Source: Symbiodinium natans
Lineage: Eukaryota; Sar; Dinophyceae; Suessiales; Symbiodiniaceae
Assembly (NCBI GenBank): GCA_905221605.1
Contig: CAJNDS010000224.1
Coordinates: forward strand, 250,001-306,584
DNA: 56,584 bases
Reading direction: 5' to 3'
A program made the position numbers and the translations under genes. The notes beneath the pieces were generated by a model. It saw only the letters and a program-made list of their open reading frames with translations, was not told the origin of the DNA and did not search any database. This document shows positions 40,503 through 53,500 of this stretch, piece by piece. Numbering within the stretch: the stretch's first letter is position 1; every line of letters starts with the position of its first letter.

Positions 40503-41513
40503 GCAAGTGTGCAGTTGTTTTTGGGGCGGTCCTAGGCCCGAAACCCCCAACCCAAAGTTGAGATGTTTAGGGTTTAGGGTTTAGGGTTTAGGGTGTTGGG
40601 CCGGTTTCACCTCAGGGGTTCCTACCCGGAATGGAACAGCCTAACTGAGGCTGTGCGGGTTGCCAAGATTGCCGCGGATGTCAGGACGTTGGGTGGCAGC
40701 CCCTACATAACGTAAACCCTAACCCTATAAACCCCAAACCCTAAACCCCAAACCCTAAGCCCCAAACCCCTGAAATCCCCGTGCGAAGGGCCCATGGGCC
40801 TTGACGTGACACATGCGAAGGTATCTTCGGGCCTCGCGGCTCGCTGGAAAAGGAGCTCTCGGAGCTTCTATGGGCCCCAAGCCCTGAGCCCTAAGCACAA
40901 ACATCAGCCCCTACACCACCTTAAACTAAACCCTATAAACCCCAAACTCTGGACCTCAAACACCTACACCTTAAACTAAACCCCAAACGCTAAGCCCTAG
41001 ATCTCGAACACCTAAACCCTACCAGCCCCCTAGGAAGCCCCTCCTCTGCGCAGGAGTCAGGCCAAGGAAGGCGGCTCGGCTGAGTTCCACTCAACATGAA
41101 CAGTACCCCAAACAGTTGCCGGTTCGATTTCTCCCCTAACAGGTAACTTTTGTCGGATTGCCTCTTCTACGAAAATGCGGCTTAACAAAAAGGAGCATTC
41201 GTCTAGAATGGTGCCCTTTCTTGTACCTCTGAGAATAGAGTCAAGGATGTCCATGGTCCCCTTCGTCCCTTGAATCCAGGGGCGTGTCCAACAGCTCCAA
41301 GGCCCTTGAAGCCCTAGTCCAAAAAAGCCCCCCTCAACCCGAAACCCGAAACCCTGAAACCCTAAACCCTCAACCCTCAACCCTAAACCCCGAACCCTGA
41401 ACCCTAACCCCTGAAACCCTAAACCCTGAAACCCTCAACCCCAAACCCTAAACCCTAAACCCTAAACCCTAAACCCCAAACCCCAAAGCCCAAACCCTAA
41501 ACCCAAAGCTCAG

Positions 41514-41586
41514 GTGGGCTCTTCACCTCGCGGCCTGACCGGGAGCGCATCAGCTCACGCATCACCCGCCTTCTGGCAGAGTGGAA
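41514..41586 (+). CDS. DHCR24: DHCR24 exon (helix before FAD domain)
   Basis: CAG|G acceptor, GT donor. Reads GLFTSRPDRERISSRITRLL then AEW, matching the 'heqRv..i...vreWk' helix. Confidence 0.72.
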
Positions 41587-44500
41587 GTGTTTGGGGGGTT
41601 TGGGGTTTGGGGTTTAGGGTTTGGGGTTTGGGATTTGGGGTTTAGGGTTTGGGGTTTGGGGTTTAGGGTTTAAGGGGGGGGGGGGGGTTGGGAGGGTTCG
41701 CGGTGTGGGGCAGAGCGGTTCAGGGTTGACGGTTTAGGGTGTATTTAGGAGCCCTGACCTGCTGGAGCCACGGGCCGCGGAGCCTCAAGGTTTTGGGGTT
41801 TTGAGGGTCTGAGGGGTCTTAGGGTCTGAGGGACAGGCGCCTGGAACGCGGCAGACCGCGGACGTGGTTCGGGGTTTCAGGGGCTCAGGGTCTTCGGGGT
41901 TTAGGGCTGAGGGTTCGGGTGGTTTCGGCTTGGGGTTGCTCCGCCCCCTTCCCTGTTACAGAAGATGAACCCTGACCTGCCATCCTGTTCTGTGTAGTTG
42001 TCGCCCTAAACCCTAAACCCTGCACCCCAAACCGAAACCCTAAACCCCAAACCCCAAACCCCAAACCCCAAACCCTAAACCCTAAACCCTAAACCCTAAA
42101 CCCTAAACCCTAAACCCTAAACCCTAAACCCTAAACCCTAAACCCTAAACCCTAAACCCTATAGAGCCCAACTCCCGCAGCTCCGCGCAAGCGGACCGTG
42201 GACACGAGCCAGCTGAAGAACATTGTCCAGGCCTGGTGGGTTGGATCTTGAGGGGGTTTAGGGTTTAGGGTTTAGGGTTTGGGGTTTGGGGTTTAGGGCT
42301 TAGGGCTTAGGGTTAGTCAGTTCGCGTTCAAAGGTTTTGTAGGGTTCAGGGTTGAGGGTTGCACCCGCACCCCTACATCCAACAAGCGGGTCGGGGTAGC
42401 TCGGTTGATTGAATGGCGCAAGAACCAAAGACAAGGAAGACCAGTCCCTTCAACCTTAATTCCCAACAATCCCCCCCCAAAAAAAAGAAGCAAGTAGATA
42501 AAATACAAAGAAAAAACCACCCACCTTGAAACCCAGAAACCCCTCACAACCATGAGCCTTTGCCTCCTGGCGCCGCAAACCCTATGCCCCCAAACCCCAA
42601 ACCCCAAACCCCAAACCCCAAACCCCAAACCCCAAACCCCAAACCCCAAACCCCAAACCCCAAACCCCAAACCCCAAACCCCAAACCCTAAACCCTAAAC
42701 CCTAAACCCTAAACCAACCCCACAACCCATGAGCCTTTCCCTCCTGGCAACCCGAGACAAGGTCGACACCGAGAAGGGCGTCGTCTGCGTCGAGCCGCGC
42801 CTTCGGATGGTCGAGCTCTCGCACTACCTCCTCAGGCGCCTCCTGGGGTGGGGTTTAGGGTTTAGGGTTTAGGGTATGGGTTTAGGGTTCAGCGTTGAGG
42901 CTTGAGGGTTCAAGGTGTAGGGTTCAGGGTCTCGGGTTTGGGGTTTTGGGTGTTGGGTTCAAGCCTTATGACCCTAGCCCTTCAAACCGTTTAAGCCCTT
43001 TAAGAGCCTCTGAGCCCATTCTCAACTCGACCGTCTTCAACCCTTTAAAAGGCCCCACGACCCCCGAGTTGCAGGCAAGGCTACACCGTCCCTTGCGTGC
43101 CAGAGCTCGACGACCTCACCGTCGGGGGGCGGCTTGGCGCGAAACTGCTTTGAGGGGATTTCACCGAATACTACCCTGAAGAAGGGATGGTTGTCCGACA
43201 TCACGTTCAGCCCCGCAAGGCGTTGTTCAAGCCTCGCGTGGCGGAAGCCGTCGCACTTGACCTTAGTCCGCACAGACTCACATTGATGCGCCCTCTAGGT
43301 TCTGAGGCCGCGCCAGACGAGCTCTGGGACACGGGGGGTGCTAAGCACAAACGTGATCAATTATGGACAGGTGCTACCTATCTTGCCGCCAACGGTCACA
43401 CCGAGCGTTCCGCAATGGCAGCCGTGAAAAAGATTAGAGACAAACTTAATGCCAAGAAAGCAGCCCGCAAACACGCTTTCTATACCCTAAACCCGAAGGC
43501 CTTGACCCTAAGCTCTAAAACCCCAAATCCCTCCACCTCCTCCCTCCCTCCCCGACTCACCCTCCCCCTCCCTCCCCCCAGAAACAGAGGCTTCTGATGG
43601 GCTGCGGCATCGAGTCGACGTCCTGGAAGTACGGGATGTTCAACGAGATCTGCCCGCCGCCGCGAAGGGTTTCGATCAGGGGGGGGGGGGTGGGGGCTCA
43701 AGGATCTCTCGCTTGTCGGTTTTTTTTTTTTTGGGGGGGGGGGGGGGGGGGTTTTAGGGGTCTGCTTATCCCCGGCATGTTTTGGGCTTCGGCTTTGTGT
43801 TCGGTTCGTCAAGGGGTTGAGGGGAGTTTGGCAGGAGTTGTGGTGACTTTCAGGCCGCACGCTTGCTGTCCTTCCTTGGGGGCGAAGCCCGTTCTGGTTG
43901 TATTTGTCAGGAAGCATCGACGAGGAGGCATCGGGCACAGGCCACCCGCCTAAGCCCCCTAACACCCCAACGCCCTAACACCCTAACATCCTAACACCCT
44001 AAACACCCTAAACACCCTAAACACCCCTACGCCCTCCCATGAAACCCTCTTAGCAGCATCGACGTGCCGCCACCCAAGGCAACTCCTACGAGCTCGTCAC
44101 TTGCGCCGGCGAGGCACTGCAGTCGAAGCTTCGGGCATTTTTACGGGCATTTTTAGGATTTTTAGGGCGCTTAGCGGCGTTTAGGGGGTTTGAAGGCCCC
44201 CAGGCCCCGAAGCATCGCGAGCCGGAGCTCAACCTACCCACGAAGTCGGCGGAGAAACGGGGGGTCCCCAAGGTCACAGTTTTAGGGTTGAGGCGGGTTG
44301 CCTTGAGAAGTTGTGTCCTACGCCCCACCTCCTTACAGCCGCGACCCCGCGAGCCAAGCTCGACTCCACCATTGGCCGAGAGGTTCTTCAGGTCACGCCA
44401 GAGAGCGACAAGGACGCTGCGTTGTTGTGCTCATTAGAGGGTCGGTTTTGGGGTTTATAGGTTGTAGAATATAAGGGGGTGCGTGGTGCGTAGGGGTTGA

Positions 44501-47500
44501 AGCCCTATGCGCCACTGCCTGTGGGTTTGCAGGGGGGTTTTTGGGGGTTGAAGGGGGGGTATCCCATACCCCCCCCTCTATACTGCTCCCAACGCCCTAT
44601 TTTTTTAAAGGCTATTTCAGGATAATGAAGCCCAATTTAGGTTCTTTAAGGGGGGAACAAAGGGGGTAGGAAAGGCGGGCAGTAGGGAAACCTATGTCTT
44701 TTGGTTCCCTAAACCCTAAACCCTAAACCCTAAACCCTAAACCCTAAACCCTAAACCCTAAACCCTAAACCCTGAACCCTGAACCCTAAACCTTAAACCC
44801 TGAACCCTGAACCCTGAACCCTAAACCCTAAACCCTAAACCCTGAACCCTAAACCCTGAACCCTAAACCCTAAACCCTAAACCGCGCAGGAACTCTTTTA
44901 CACGCTGCCGTGGAGCCATGGCACCCACGGCATCCTCGTCGCAGCCACGGGGCGGCAGACAATTGTGTCAGCTCCTCTGCGCCCTAAAAACCCCAAACCC
45001 TAAGCCCCTAAACCCTAAACCGATACCCAAAACCCCTAAACCCTAATCCCCTAAACCCTAAACCCTAAACCCTAATCCCCTAAACCCTAAACCCTAAACC
45101 CTAAACCTCTCCGTGGGGGGAAGGGCGCCTGGGGCACCTGGGGAACTTCTCCTGAGCCCACATGGGACACTGAGGCGACGCTGCGCATCATTCCAGCCAC
45201 CCGGCCAGAGTTTGGGGGTTTAGGGATAAGGGTTTAGGGTTTAGGGTTTAGGGTCTAGGGTCTAGGGTATAGGGTTTAGGGTTTGAAACCCCAAAAAACA
45301 AAAAATGATAATCCCTGCCCGCTGTATATTACCCTTAATTATTGTTTTCTGGGGGTTCTTAGCAATTCGTAGTCTTGGGGTCCTTATTATAAGGGGATGC
45401 TACTATTTTGGGGTCCTAGAAACCCCAGTTGTCCAGCAGACCACGTTTCAAGGTTGAGGGTTTTTGTTGGGGCGTTCCTGCTTCTTTGTGTTGCCCCCAC
45501 CCTCAGAAGGGAGCATGATTTGGAGCACTGACCACACGGTAGCAAGCAAGAAGCCAAGCTGCCTGAAGGGCAATCAGAACCCTCCAATCACCCCAACCGT
45601 TTCCCCAAACCCTAAGCTCTAGGTAGGCTCTTGGGACATTTTACATGTTCCGTTCTTGGGTTTTAGAGGGTCATATTATGAAGGATTCTTTTCGGAGGGT
45701 TTTAAAGGGCCATCCTAGAATGAACAACCCTCAGCGCAGCCCTGACCTGCTTCTGCCTCAGCTGTCCCGGTGAGGCGAAGCCGTACGTGAAGCTTCAGCT
45801 GTCGCACTGCGCCGATCGAGACACCCTCTGTGAGCAGCTCCAGACCCTTTGCGCGGAGAAAGGTTTGAGGGTCTAGGGCTTAAGGCTCGAAATCTTTGCG
45901 CCTGCAACGGGCTTGTTCAATAGCTTGTGCATTAGACAGGTCACAGGTGTAGCAGCCCCTTTGACCTCTTGCGCACGCCCTAGGATGTTCGGAGAAAGCA
46001 GACCCCCCCCCAACTCACTGTAGTGCCCCCGAAGAAGCATATTCCATGATGCCATGCCACGGTCCTCCACATCTCAGGGAAGCTTGCTGAGGCGGTCCTG
46101 GCATTTCCGGGATCCCTAAAGCCGTAACCCCCCCCCCAAACCCAGTACAGTTAAGGCCGAGACCTAAGCCTAAACGAACCGCAAACCTGCAGCAAACCAC
46201 TGAAACGCTTGAAGCCCTTGAATCCTAAACTCCTGAACCCCCACAACCGCTGAAAAACCCTGATAAACCCCAAAACCCTAAACCCTAAACCCCAAACCCT
46301 AACCCCTAAACCCTAAACCCTAAAGCCTAAAGCCTAAACCCTAAGCCCTAAATCCTAAACCCTAAACCCTGAGAATCCAGGAGCGCGGTCAAGGGAGGCG
46401 ACCACGAGTTCGTTGAGGGCCTTGCCTTCAACCGCAACTCCGCGGTCGTCGCTCGGATGTCGCAGCACCTTTTGGGGGGGGGCTTTTCGGGTTTAGGGTT
46501 TAGGGGATTAGGGTTTAGGGTTTAGGGGATTGGGGTTTAGGGGTTTTGGGTATCGGTTTAGGGTTTAGGGGCTTAGGGCTTTTAGCGCTTAAGTTTGGGG
46601 GTTTTGGGTTTTAGGGTACAGGGTTTTAGGGTTCAGGGTTTAGGGTTTTAGGGTTACAACACCGTATCTGTCAGGGCGGCCAAGCGTTGCTACTCTGGCC
46701 CAGTTATTTGAAATTTCCGGTTTGAGGGCAACTTCAGTCAGATGTCAAGTAGGTTCGTATACGCCCCTATTTACTCCTAAACCCTAACCCTGAACCCCCT
46801 AAACCCTGAACCCTGTGAACCCCCTGTACCCCAGCTCAACCCTCAAGCCGCAAGCTTCCCAAAGCCCTAAGCCCTCAGCCCCAAACCCCAAAAACCCTAC
46901 ACCCTAAACCCCAGACAGGCAAGAAGGTGCGCGCAAAGCCCCAAAAGCAACCCCCCTGCCCCCCGTCCCCGAGAGACTCCCCCGGCCTGGCAGGTGATGA
47001 AGGGCACTTTTGCGGCGGCTCGGCCTCGCACCCCTAGGTTTAGGGGTCAGGGTTTGGGGTTTTGGGGTTTAGGGAATGAGGTGCCCTGTAGAATCCCTTA
47101 AAGGAAGAACCAAGGCATCTCTTTTGGGCCTAAGAGGTTTGTAACATGAGGGTTCAGGGTTTCGAGCTTTAGGTGTTTTTGGGCTTTTTTGGGTTTTTCC
47201 GGGTCTGTAGGTGTTTTCAGGGTTTTGTTGGGTTTAGGGCCGTTTAGGGGTGGGGGGAGGGGCGGTTGAGGGTGGTGGGACTGCGGCTTGTTTGGAGAAA
47301 TCCATAGGTTTAGAGTGCGTCCACAATTTCAGATGCCCTCCCATCTCAGTAGCCTTTAAACCCTCAGAGCTAGCCCCCAACCCCCAAGCCCTAAGACCCA
47401 AAAACAACCTCAAGAGCCTAATGCCCTGTAAGCTCTAAAGCCCCAAATCCCTAAACCCACAAATAACACGAAGGACCCAAATAACCGTGAACAAGCCCTG

Positions 47501-50500
47501 ACAACCCTTAAAAAGCCCTAATGCCCCTGATGACCCTCTATAGCTCTATAAACGCCCCATGAGACCAAGCAGCTTGAGGACTCGCCAAAGGACGGAGTCC
47601 CGTTCCTTTCCTTGGGCCGCTGGTACGATCGGTGGTTCTTCAAGCAGGCCCCCGGCTCTCTGCGAGCTCTTTTTGGAGGTGTGTTCTTAGAGTTTGAGGA
47701 GTTCAGAGTTCAGGCTGGTCTCTTTTCTTTTCCTTTTTTTCGGCGGCGTTTAACGGATGTAGGACTTAGGGTTTGGGGGGGCAGAGATTAGGGCAGAGAG
47801 GGGAGGGGGGGGGTTATTCACTTTTGGGGCGAGCACAAGGAAGCCATATCGCGGACGATGGTCGGCCTAAGCTCATTCACCCTGACCACAACCCTGAACT
47901 GCTTAAGGTTCAGGGCTCTGTAGGGTTTACGGGTTTCCTGAAACCCATGCTGAACCCTCAGCCTGCCGAACACCCTGCACCCGAAGCCCAGCCCCTGAAC
48001 AGTAAGCCCCAACTCCTGAAAATCCCAAACCCTTAAACCCAAACCCCCAAGCTTCCCTACGCCACCTCCGCCCTAAACCCCAAACCCTAAACCCTAAACC
48101 CTCAACCCTGAACCCTAAACCCTAAACCCTGAATCCCCCAAACCCTCATAATCCCAACTCCCGCATGGGGCAGGTAGAGGCCATCAAGGACGGCCGCCCG
48201 GCTGTAAGCTGCTAGGGTTTAAGGTCTAGGGTTTAGGGTTTAGGGTTTTGGGTTTAGGGTTTAGGGTTGAGGGTTGAGGCTTGAGGGTTGAGGGTTTAGG
48301 GTGGGGGTTTCCATAGCCGCTTCGAGTTTACGATATTAGGGGCACCTTACTGGGGTCCATATGGTCGTTTCTTGGGCACCCTGAGTAGTAGGGGCCGCCT
48401 TAGAATAAGGACCCCAAAAGGGCCCATAGTTTGGAGAAAATGACCATATGCGTCGCCCTTCAAAACAACCCATCTTAGCAACATCACGTCCGCACTGGTG
48501 ATATTGGAGCCAAGGAGGCTCGACGATAATCCTTATGCAAGCGTCACCACAGAACCTATAGGCAATCTTCTTCTTGCATAAAGTTTGTGCTGGGATCCCA
48601 AGCCCTAAACCCTAAACCCTAAACCCTAAACCCTAAACCCCAAACCCTAAACCCCCAAAAACCCAAACCCAAAGCTTGTCGGTCTCCATGGGGTGTCCTA
48701 CACTTCCCTCAGCCCTCAGAGCAATCTCGCCTCAGGTCAGGTCTACATGCGCCGGGGCCCTCAGGGGTCTTTGAAGGGTTTAGGGTTTAGGGTTTAGGGT
48801 TTAGGGTTTAGGGTTTAGGGTCTAGGGTTTAGGGTTCAGGGTTCAGGGTTAGAGATTTTAGGGCTTTAGAGTCTTAGGGTTTTCCAGGCCCCCCGTTAGC
48901 CCTCAGGTTTGCGGATGTCCGCCAGGGGAGGTTACGGGTGGAGTCCATGCGGCTCTAGGAGGTTGATGCTTACGGGGTTGAGACAGCCCCTTCAAGGGTT
49001 TACGCTATTTGGGGTCCAGACTAGGGTTTTAGGGATTTAGGGTTTTAGGGTTTTAGGGTTTGGGGGTTTTGGGGTTTTAGGGTTTTAGGGTTTTAAGGTT
49101 TTAGGGTTTTAGGGTTTTAGGGTTTAGGGCTTGGGGCTGAAGAGTTTTTTTTCCGGTGCCGCCCAGGCACCGACGAGTACCTGCACCGGCACTCCAAGAG
49201 TGCCTTTGGCCATATTGGGGGATTAGGGTTTAGGGCTTAGGGTTCGGGGCCTTTAGGGTTCAGGGCCTTTAGGATTCGGGGCCTTTAGGGTTCAGGGTTC
49301 AGGGTGTCTTGCCGTTCAGGTTTAGGGCTTAGGGTTTAGGGTTCAGGGTGTCTTGCCCTGGAGCAGCAGAAGATCTCATGGTCACATGGCGCGGCGCGTG
49401 CGTCGGTGATAGCAGGGAATTATTCAATAGTCAGGGTTCCCGAGATTCTGGTGCCAGTACATTTGAGCAGCGACCACCACCCAGATCATGGCCTGGAACG
49501 CATATCGCACAATCCCCTCTGCTCGAGGGGACCTGAAACAATGGCCAGCCAAAAGATCCACCACAGGAATGGGCTTTCAGGGGGCTACAGGTCTATCCCA
49601 GATTTTTGTAGCACCCTTTCAGGCTGAACTGGGACCCCAAGCCCCGGAATCCCTAAGCTCTGTTCAAACCCCAAGTCTTCAACCATCTTGCTTCGGGCTC
49701 ATGAAAAAACAACAATGAGTTAAGCTACCAGAACGAGGGCTGAGCACTGAGGCCGTTCGATTTCTTTCATGCCTCACCCCTAAATCTTTGAGCCCAATCT
49801 TCAACCGAGGCATCTTTTGGGAATTGCGTGGAGCTCAGCGGGCTTCAGAGGTGCCCAAAGTCGGGATGTTCCCCCTTGTACTAACAGCCCTTACTAGGGG
49901 TTATAGTACCCCCTACTATGATTCCGATTCAGGACTGTCAGTATAAGGGGGAACACCCCAACCTATAAGTCCTACTTGCGGCCTAGAATGATTCTTGTTG
50001 GGGGATGTGCTTGGGAGGCTTAGGGGGACCATTTTGAGGATCCAACGCGCCTTCGTCTTGAGGGGTTTGGCTTCAGGGTCTTTGGCCTGCTTTGGGTTCT
50101 TGTATGGCTGTAGGGTTCCGGGTTCAGGGCGTCGAGAGGTCGGCTTGTGTCTCTAACAGGCCTCAACCCTAAACCCTAAACCCTAAACCCTAAACCCTAA
50201 ACCCTAAACCCTAAACCCTAAACCCTAAACCCTAAACCCTAAACCCACTTCGAACTCCTCCGCTACCCTTGAGCGCAGCACCGCCCGCAACGAGGTGTGC
50301 TTGAGGGGGCCCGAAGCCCAGAAACCCTGAAGCCGCACCCGAAGCTCGAAGCCCTGAACTCCGTAAGAATTTTGGTAGGCCATCGGGAGATTTGTTCATA
50401 TTTTCCCTTCTTGGGGTTTGAGAGGATCCTTTTCAAGAATATTTTTACGAAAGGATATGAGGGCCATCCTGGAAGAGTTTTGGGGGGGGGGGGGTGCAGA

Positions 50501-53500
50501 GGGCGGATGGGCCTCCCCAGGTCTTACCTCCAGCCTTGGGGGAACACGCCGCTCTTCCGCTACCTCCTTGGCTGGGTCAACCCCCTGAATATCGCCTTGG
50601 CCGCTCGGGCAGGCGCTTAGCGCTTTTCGGTCCTCTTGGGGTTGGTTTCTTTGGAACTGTGGAAGGTGGAAGGTTGAGCCCCCCAAACCCTAAACCCCAA
50701 ACATCCCTAAACCCCAAACATCCCTAAGCCCCAAACATCCCTAAACCCTAAACATCCCCAAACCCTAAACCCTAAACCCCGTACCCTGTAAGCCCCATAA
50801 GCCCTGTAAACCCCACGGAGCCCTTAGCCGGGATCCTGGCCCTCCGCCCATCAACAAAGGGTTTAGGCTTTAGGGTTTAGGGAAGATAATTTCCGAGAAC
50901 GTCTGGGGTTTATTTTTCGGGTCGCTGGGGGATCGCTTTTTTTGCGGACGTTTTTGTCCTTTTCAACACATACTGCGGGTGATGCTAAGGGGGAAAAGAC
51001 AAGAAGCGGTGCTCTGCCATCAGTTGAGACCACTAAACCCTAAACCCTAAGCCCTAAACCATCAGTTGTGTGATGCTGCCTTGAGCCCAGGTCAAGTCTT
51101 ACCAGCCTGAGTTTACGATGAGGCAACGGGTCTCAGGAATGTTCAGGTGGGTTTCGCTCTGAAAACCATAGTTGGGTCTTGCAAAGAGGCGCCTGATGTA
51201 CCTCTCAGTGTCCCCATGCTATGTAAGGCAACCTGGGATCCCAGCTCCTTCCTACCCAGGGATTTAAGGTTCGGGGGGGGGGCCCTGAGAGTTCGGGTTT
51301 CTTCTTCGAGGGTGCAGACGAGAAGGTTTTTATTGAAAACCCCGAATGACGAGAAGCACCCTGGACCCTTAACCCCTACAGCTGAGGGATGCTCCCCCTT
51401 ATACGAACAGTCCTTAATCGGGAATAGAGCAGGGGGTACTAGATTCCTTAACAGCTTGGAATGTTCCCCCTTAAAAACAGGTACTACTGCGACGTGAACG
51501 TGATCCAGGAGACGGGTTGCGGTGTGTGCGGTGTTTGGAGGGTTCAGGGTTCCGGTCGAAAGAGACTTGGATCCTCAACCCTTCCGTGAAATATGGGGGG
51601 TTTCCGAAAGTAGGGGTACCTTAAATTGGGGTCTTTGTCAGAAGGGAATCCTTGTACGCTGTCCTTGAAGGTGCCGGAGTTGAGAAGGTTGGAGCTCGGA
51701 GAACGCTGGATTCGGATCCTAAACAATCAGAGCCCCCTAGCCTCTAACTTCCTTCAAGCCCCAAGCTCTGACAACCAGCACTCTGAGGGGGGTTTCATGA
51801 CTTTAGTGCACTCAAAGCTCTTGCTTCTGTATTCAACTGGGGGTCTCCGAAAGTAGGGGTGCCCTTTCGAGGGGTCCCTTTAAGGAGATTTGATTCTATT
51901 TGGGGTATAAACGGGGTACCCCCATTGCCCGTAGTCGGCGACCCGAAGGACTACCTCATCCCCATTACCGAGCTGAAGCCAATGCTCGACTTGGGCGATG
52001 AAGCTTTAGGTTCCGAACTGGGGTTGAGGGTTTAGGGTGTAAGGTTTAGGGTTTAGGGTTTAGGGTTTAGGGCTTAGGGTTTAGGGTTTAGGGTTTAGGG
52101 CTGTTTGCCTAAGAACCCCAACAAACACAAGGCAATGATAATCCCTATAATACCCTTGTAAGGAAGAATTCTTTTTTTTTTTTTGTTTGGGGGGGGGGGG
52201 GTTCTTAAGCCATTAGAAACATGATATTCCCTATATTAGGTTAATCCTGGGTTTGTTTCTGGTCTTTCAAAAAACCTATCTGCCGCCTATATTACCCGTA
52301 TAAGGAAGAGTTGTTTTCTTTTTTTGGGGGGGTTCTTCAGTGTTGACGGGGTTTATGGAGGTTAGAGTTTGAGAAGTCAGGGTCTTCTTGGCAGATGTGC
52401 CATCTCACCTGGACAGGTGTGTATCCAATATGGCTTTGCCCCTACTTGAACAAGCACCACGAGGTTGTGTCCATACACCATCCGCACTCCAAAGACAAGG
52501 ATGTCATGTACATTGATGCCGCGCGTCTTGGAAAGTGGGTTCGTGGCTTTAACCCCCGAAAACCCTAAACCCTAAACCCTAAACAGTCAACAAAATCCCA
52601 GGCCCCCAAAAACTTATCTGCACCCCACTCGCAAGCACGGCATAAGCATTGCTACAGCGCTCGTTGGTGTCAGCTTGCCTCATCGTTTAGGGCTTAGGGT
52701 TGGGATGGTTGGGATGTTCCCCTTATGCTAACAGTCCTGAATAGGGATTATCGTTGGAGCATGCCTCCATCCCTATTCAGGACTGTTAGTATAAGGGTGA
52801 ACATCCCAAGCCTAGAGTTTGAGATCCTGCGACCTTTCGAGGTAGTGATGGGGGCAGGAGCGCTCGAAGCCCTAGACCCTCAGCCCTAAACCCTTTAACC
52901 ATAAACCGTAAGCCCCAACCCCAAAGCCCTAAACCCTCAACTCCTCAACCCTCAATCCTAACGAAACCCCAAACCCTGAACTCTGAATCCGAAAACCGAA
53001 ACCCGAAACCCTGGCCCCTAACCCCAAGCCCTAAACCCTCAACTCCTAACCCTAAGCCCTAGACCCTAAAGCCCAAAAACCTATAGAGCCCACACCCTAA
53101 ACCCCAAGCAAGTAAGGTTGGCTACTACGGCCTCCCTTCGGTGCGGGGCTTCGACATGAAGCGGGCCCTGCGCCGCATCGAAGAGTGGCTGGTTCCTCGA
53201 AGAGGCCGGAACCCCCTGGTCCACTTTGAAGGTTCCGGGGTGTAGGGTTTGGGGCTAGGAGGTTTGGGGTTTAGGGTTTAGGGGTAGGGGTTTAGGGTTA
53301 GGGGTTTAGTTAGGAACCCGCCCGGTCGACTTTGAAGGTTCACGGGTTAGGGCTAGGAGGTTTGGGGTTTAGGGTGCAGGTGGGGGGGGGGTTTGGGGTT
53401 TGGGGTTCAGGGTTTCGGGTTAGGGTTTAGGGTTTGGGGATTCGGGATTCGGGGTTTGGGGTTTAGGGTTTCGGGGGTGTCATTATCAGTGGAGGTTCAG

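Larger units (their letters stand above)
36321..41513. other. Repeat-rich region upstream of the sterol reductase exons
   Basis: Mixed CCCTAAA and TTTAGGG arrays, family B and C MITEs and a few exon-like islands. The N-terminal membrane segment expected of DHCR24 proteins should lie here. MVLGLLLSDSARKG at about 38051 is hydrophobic but unproven. Confidence 0.35.
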
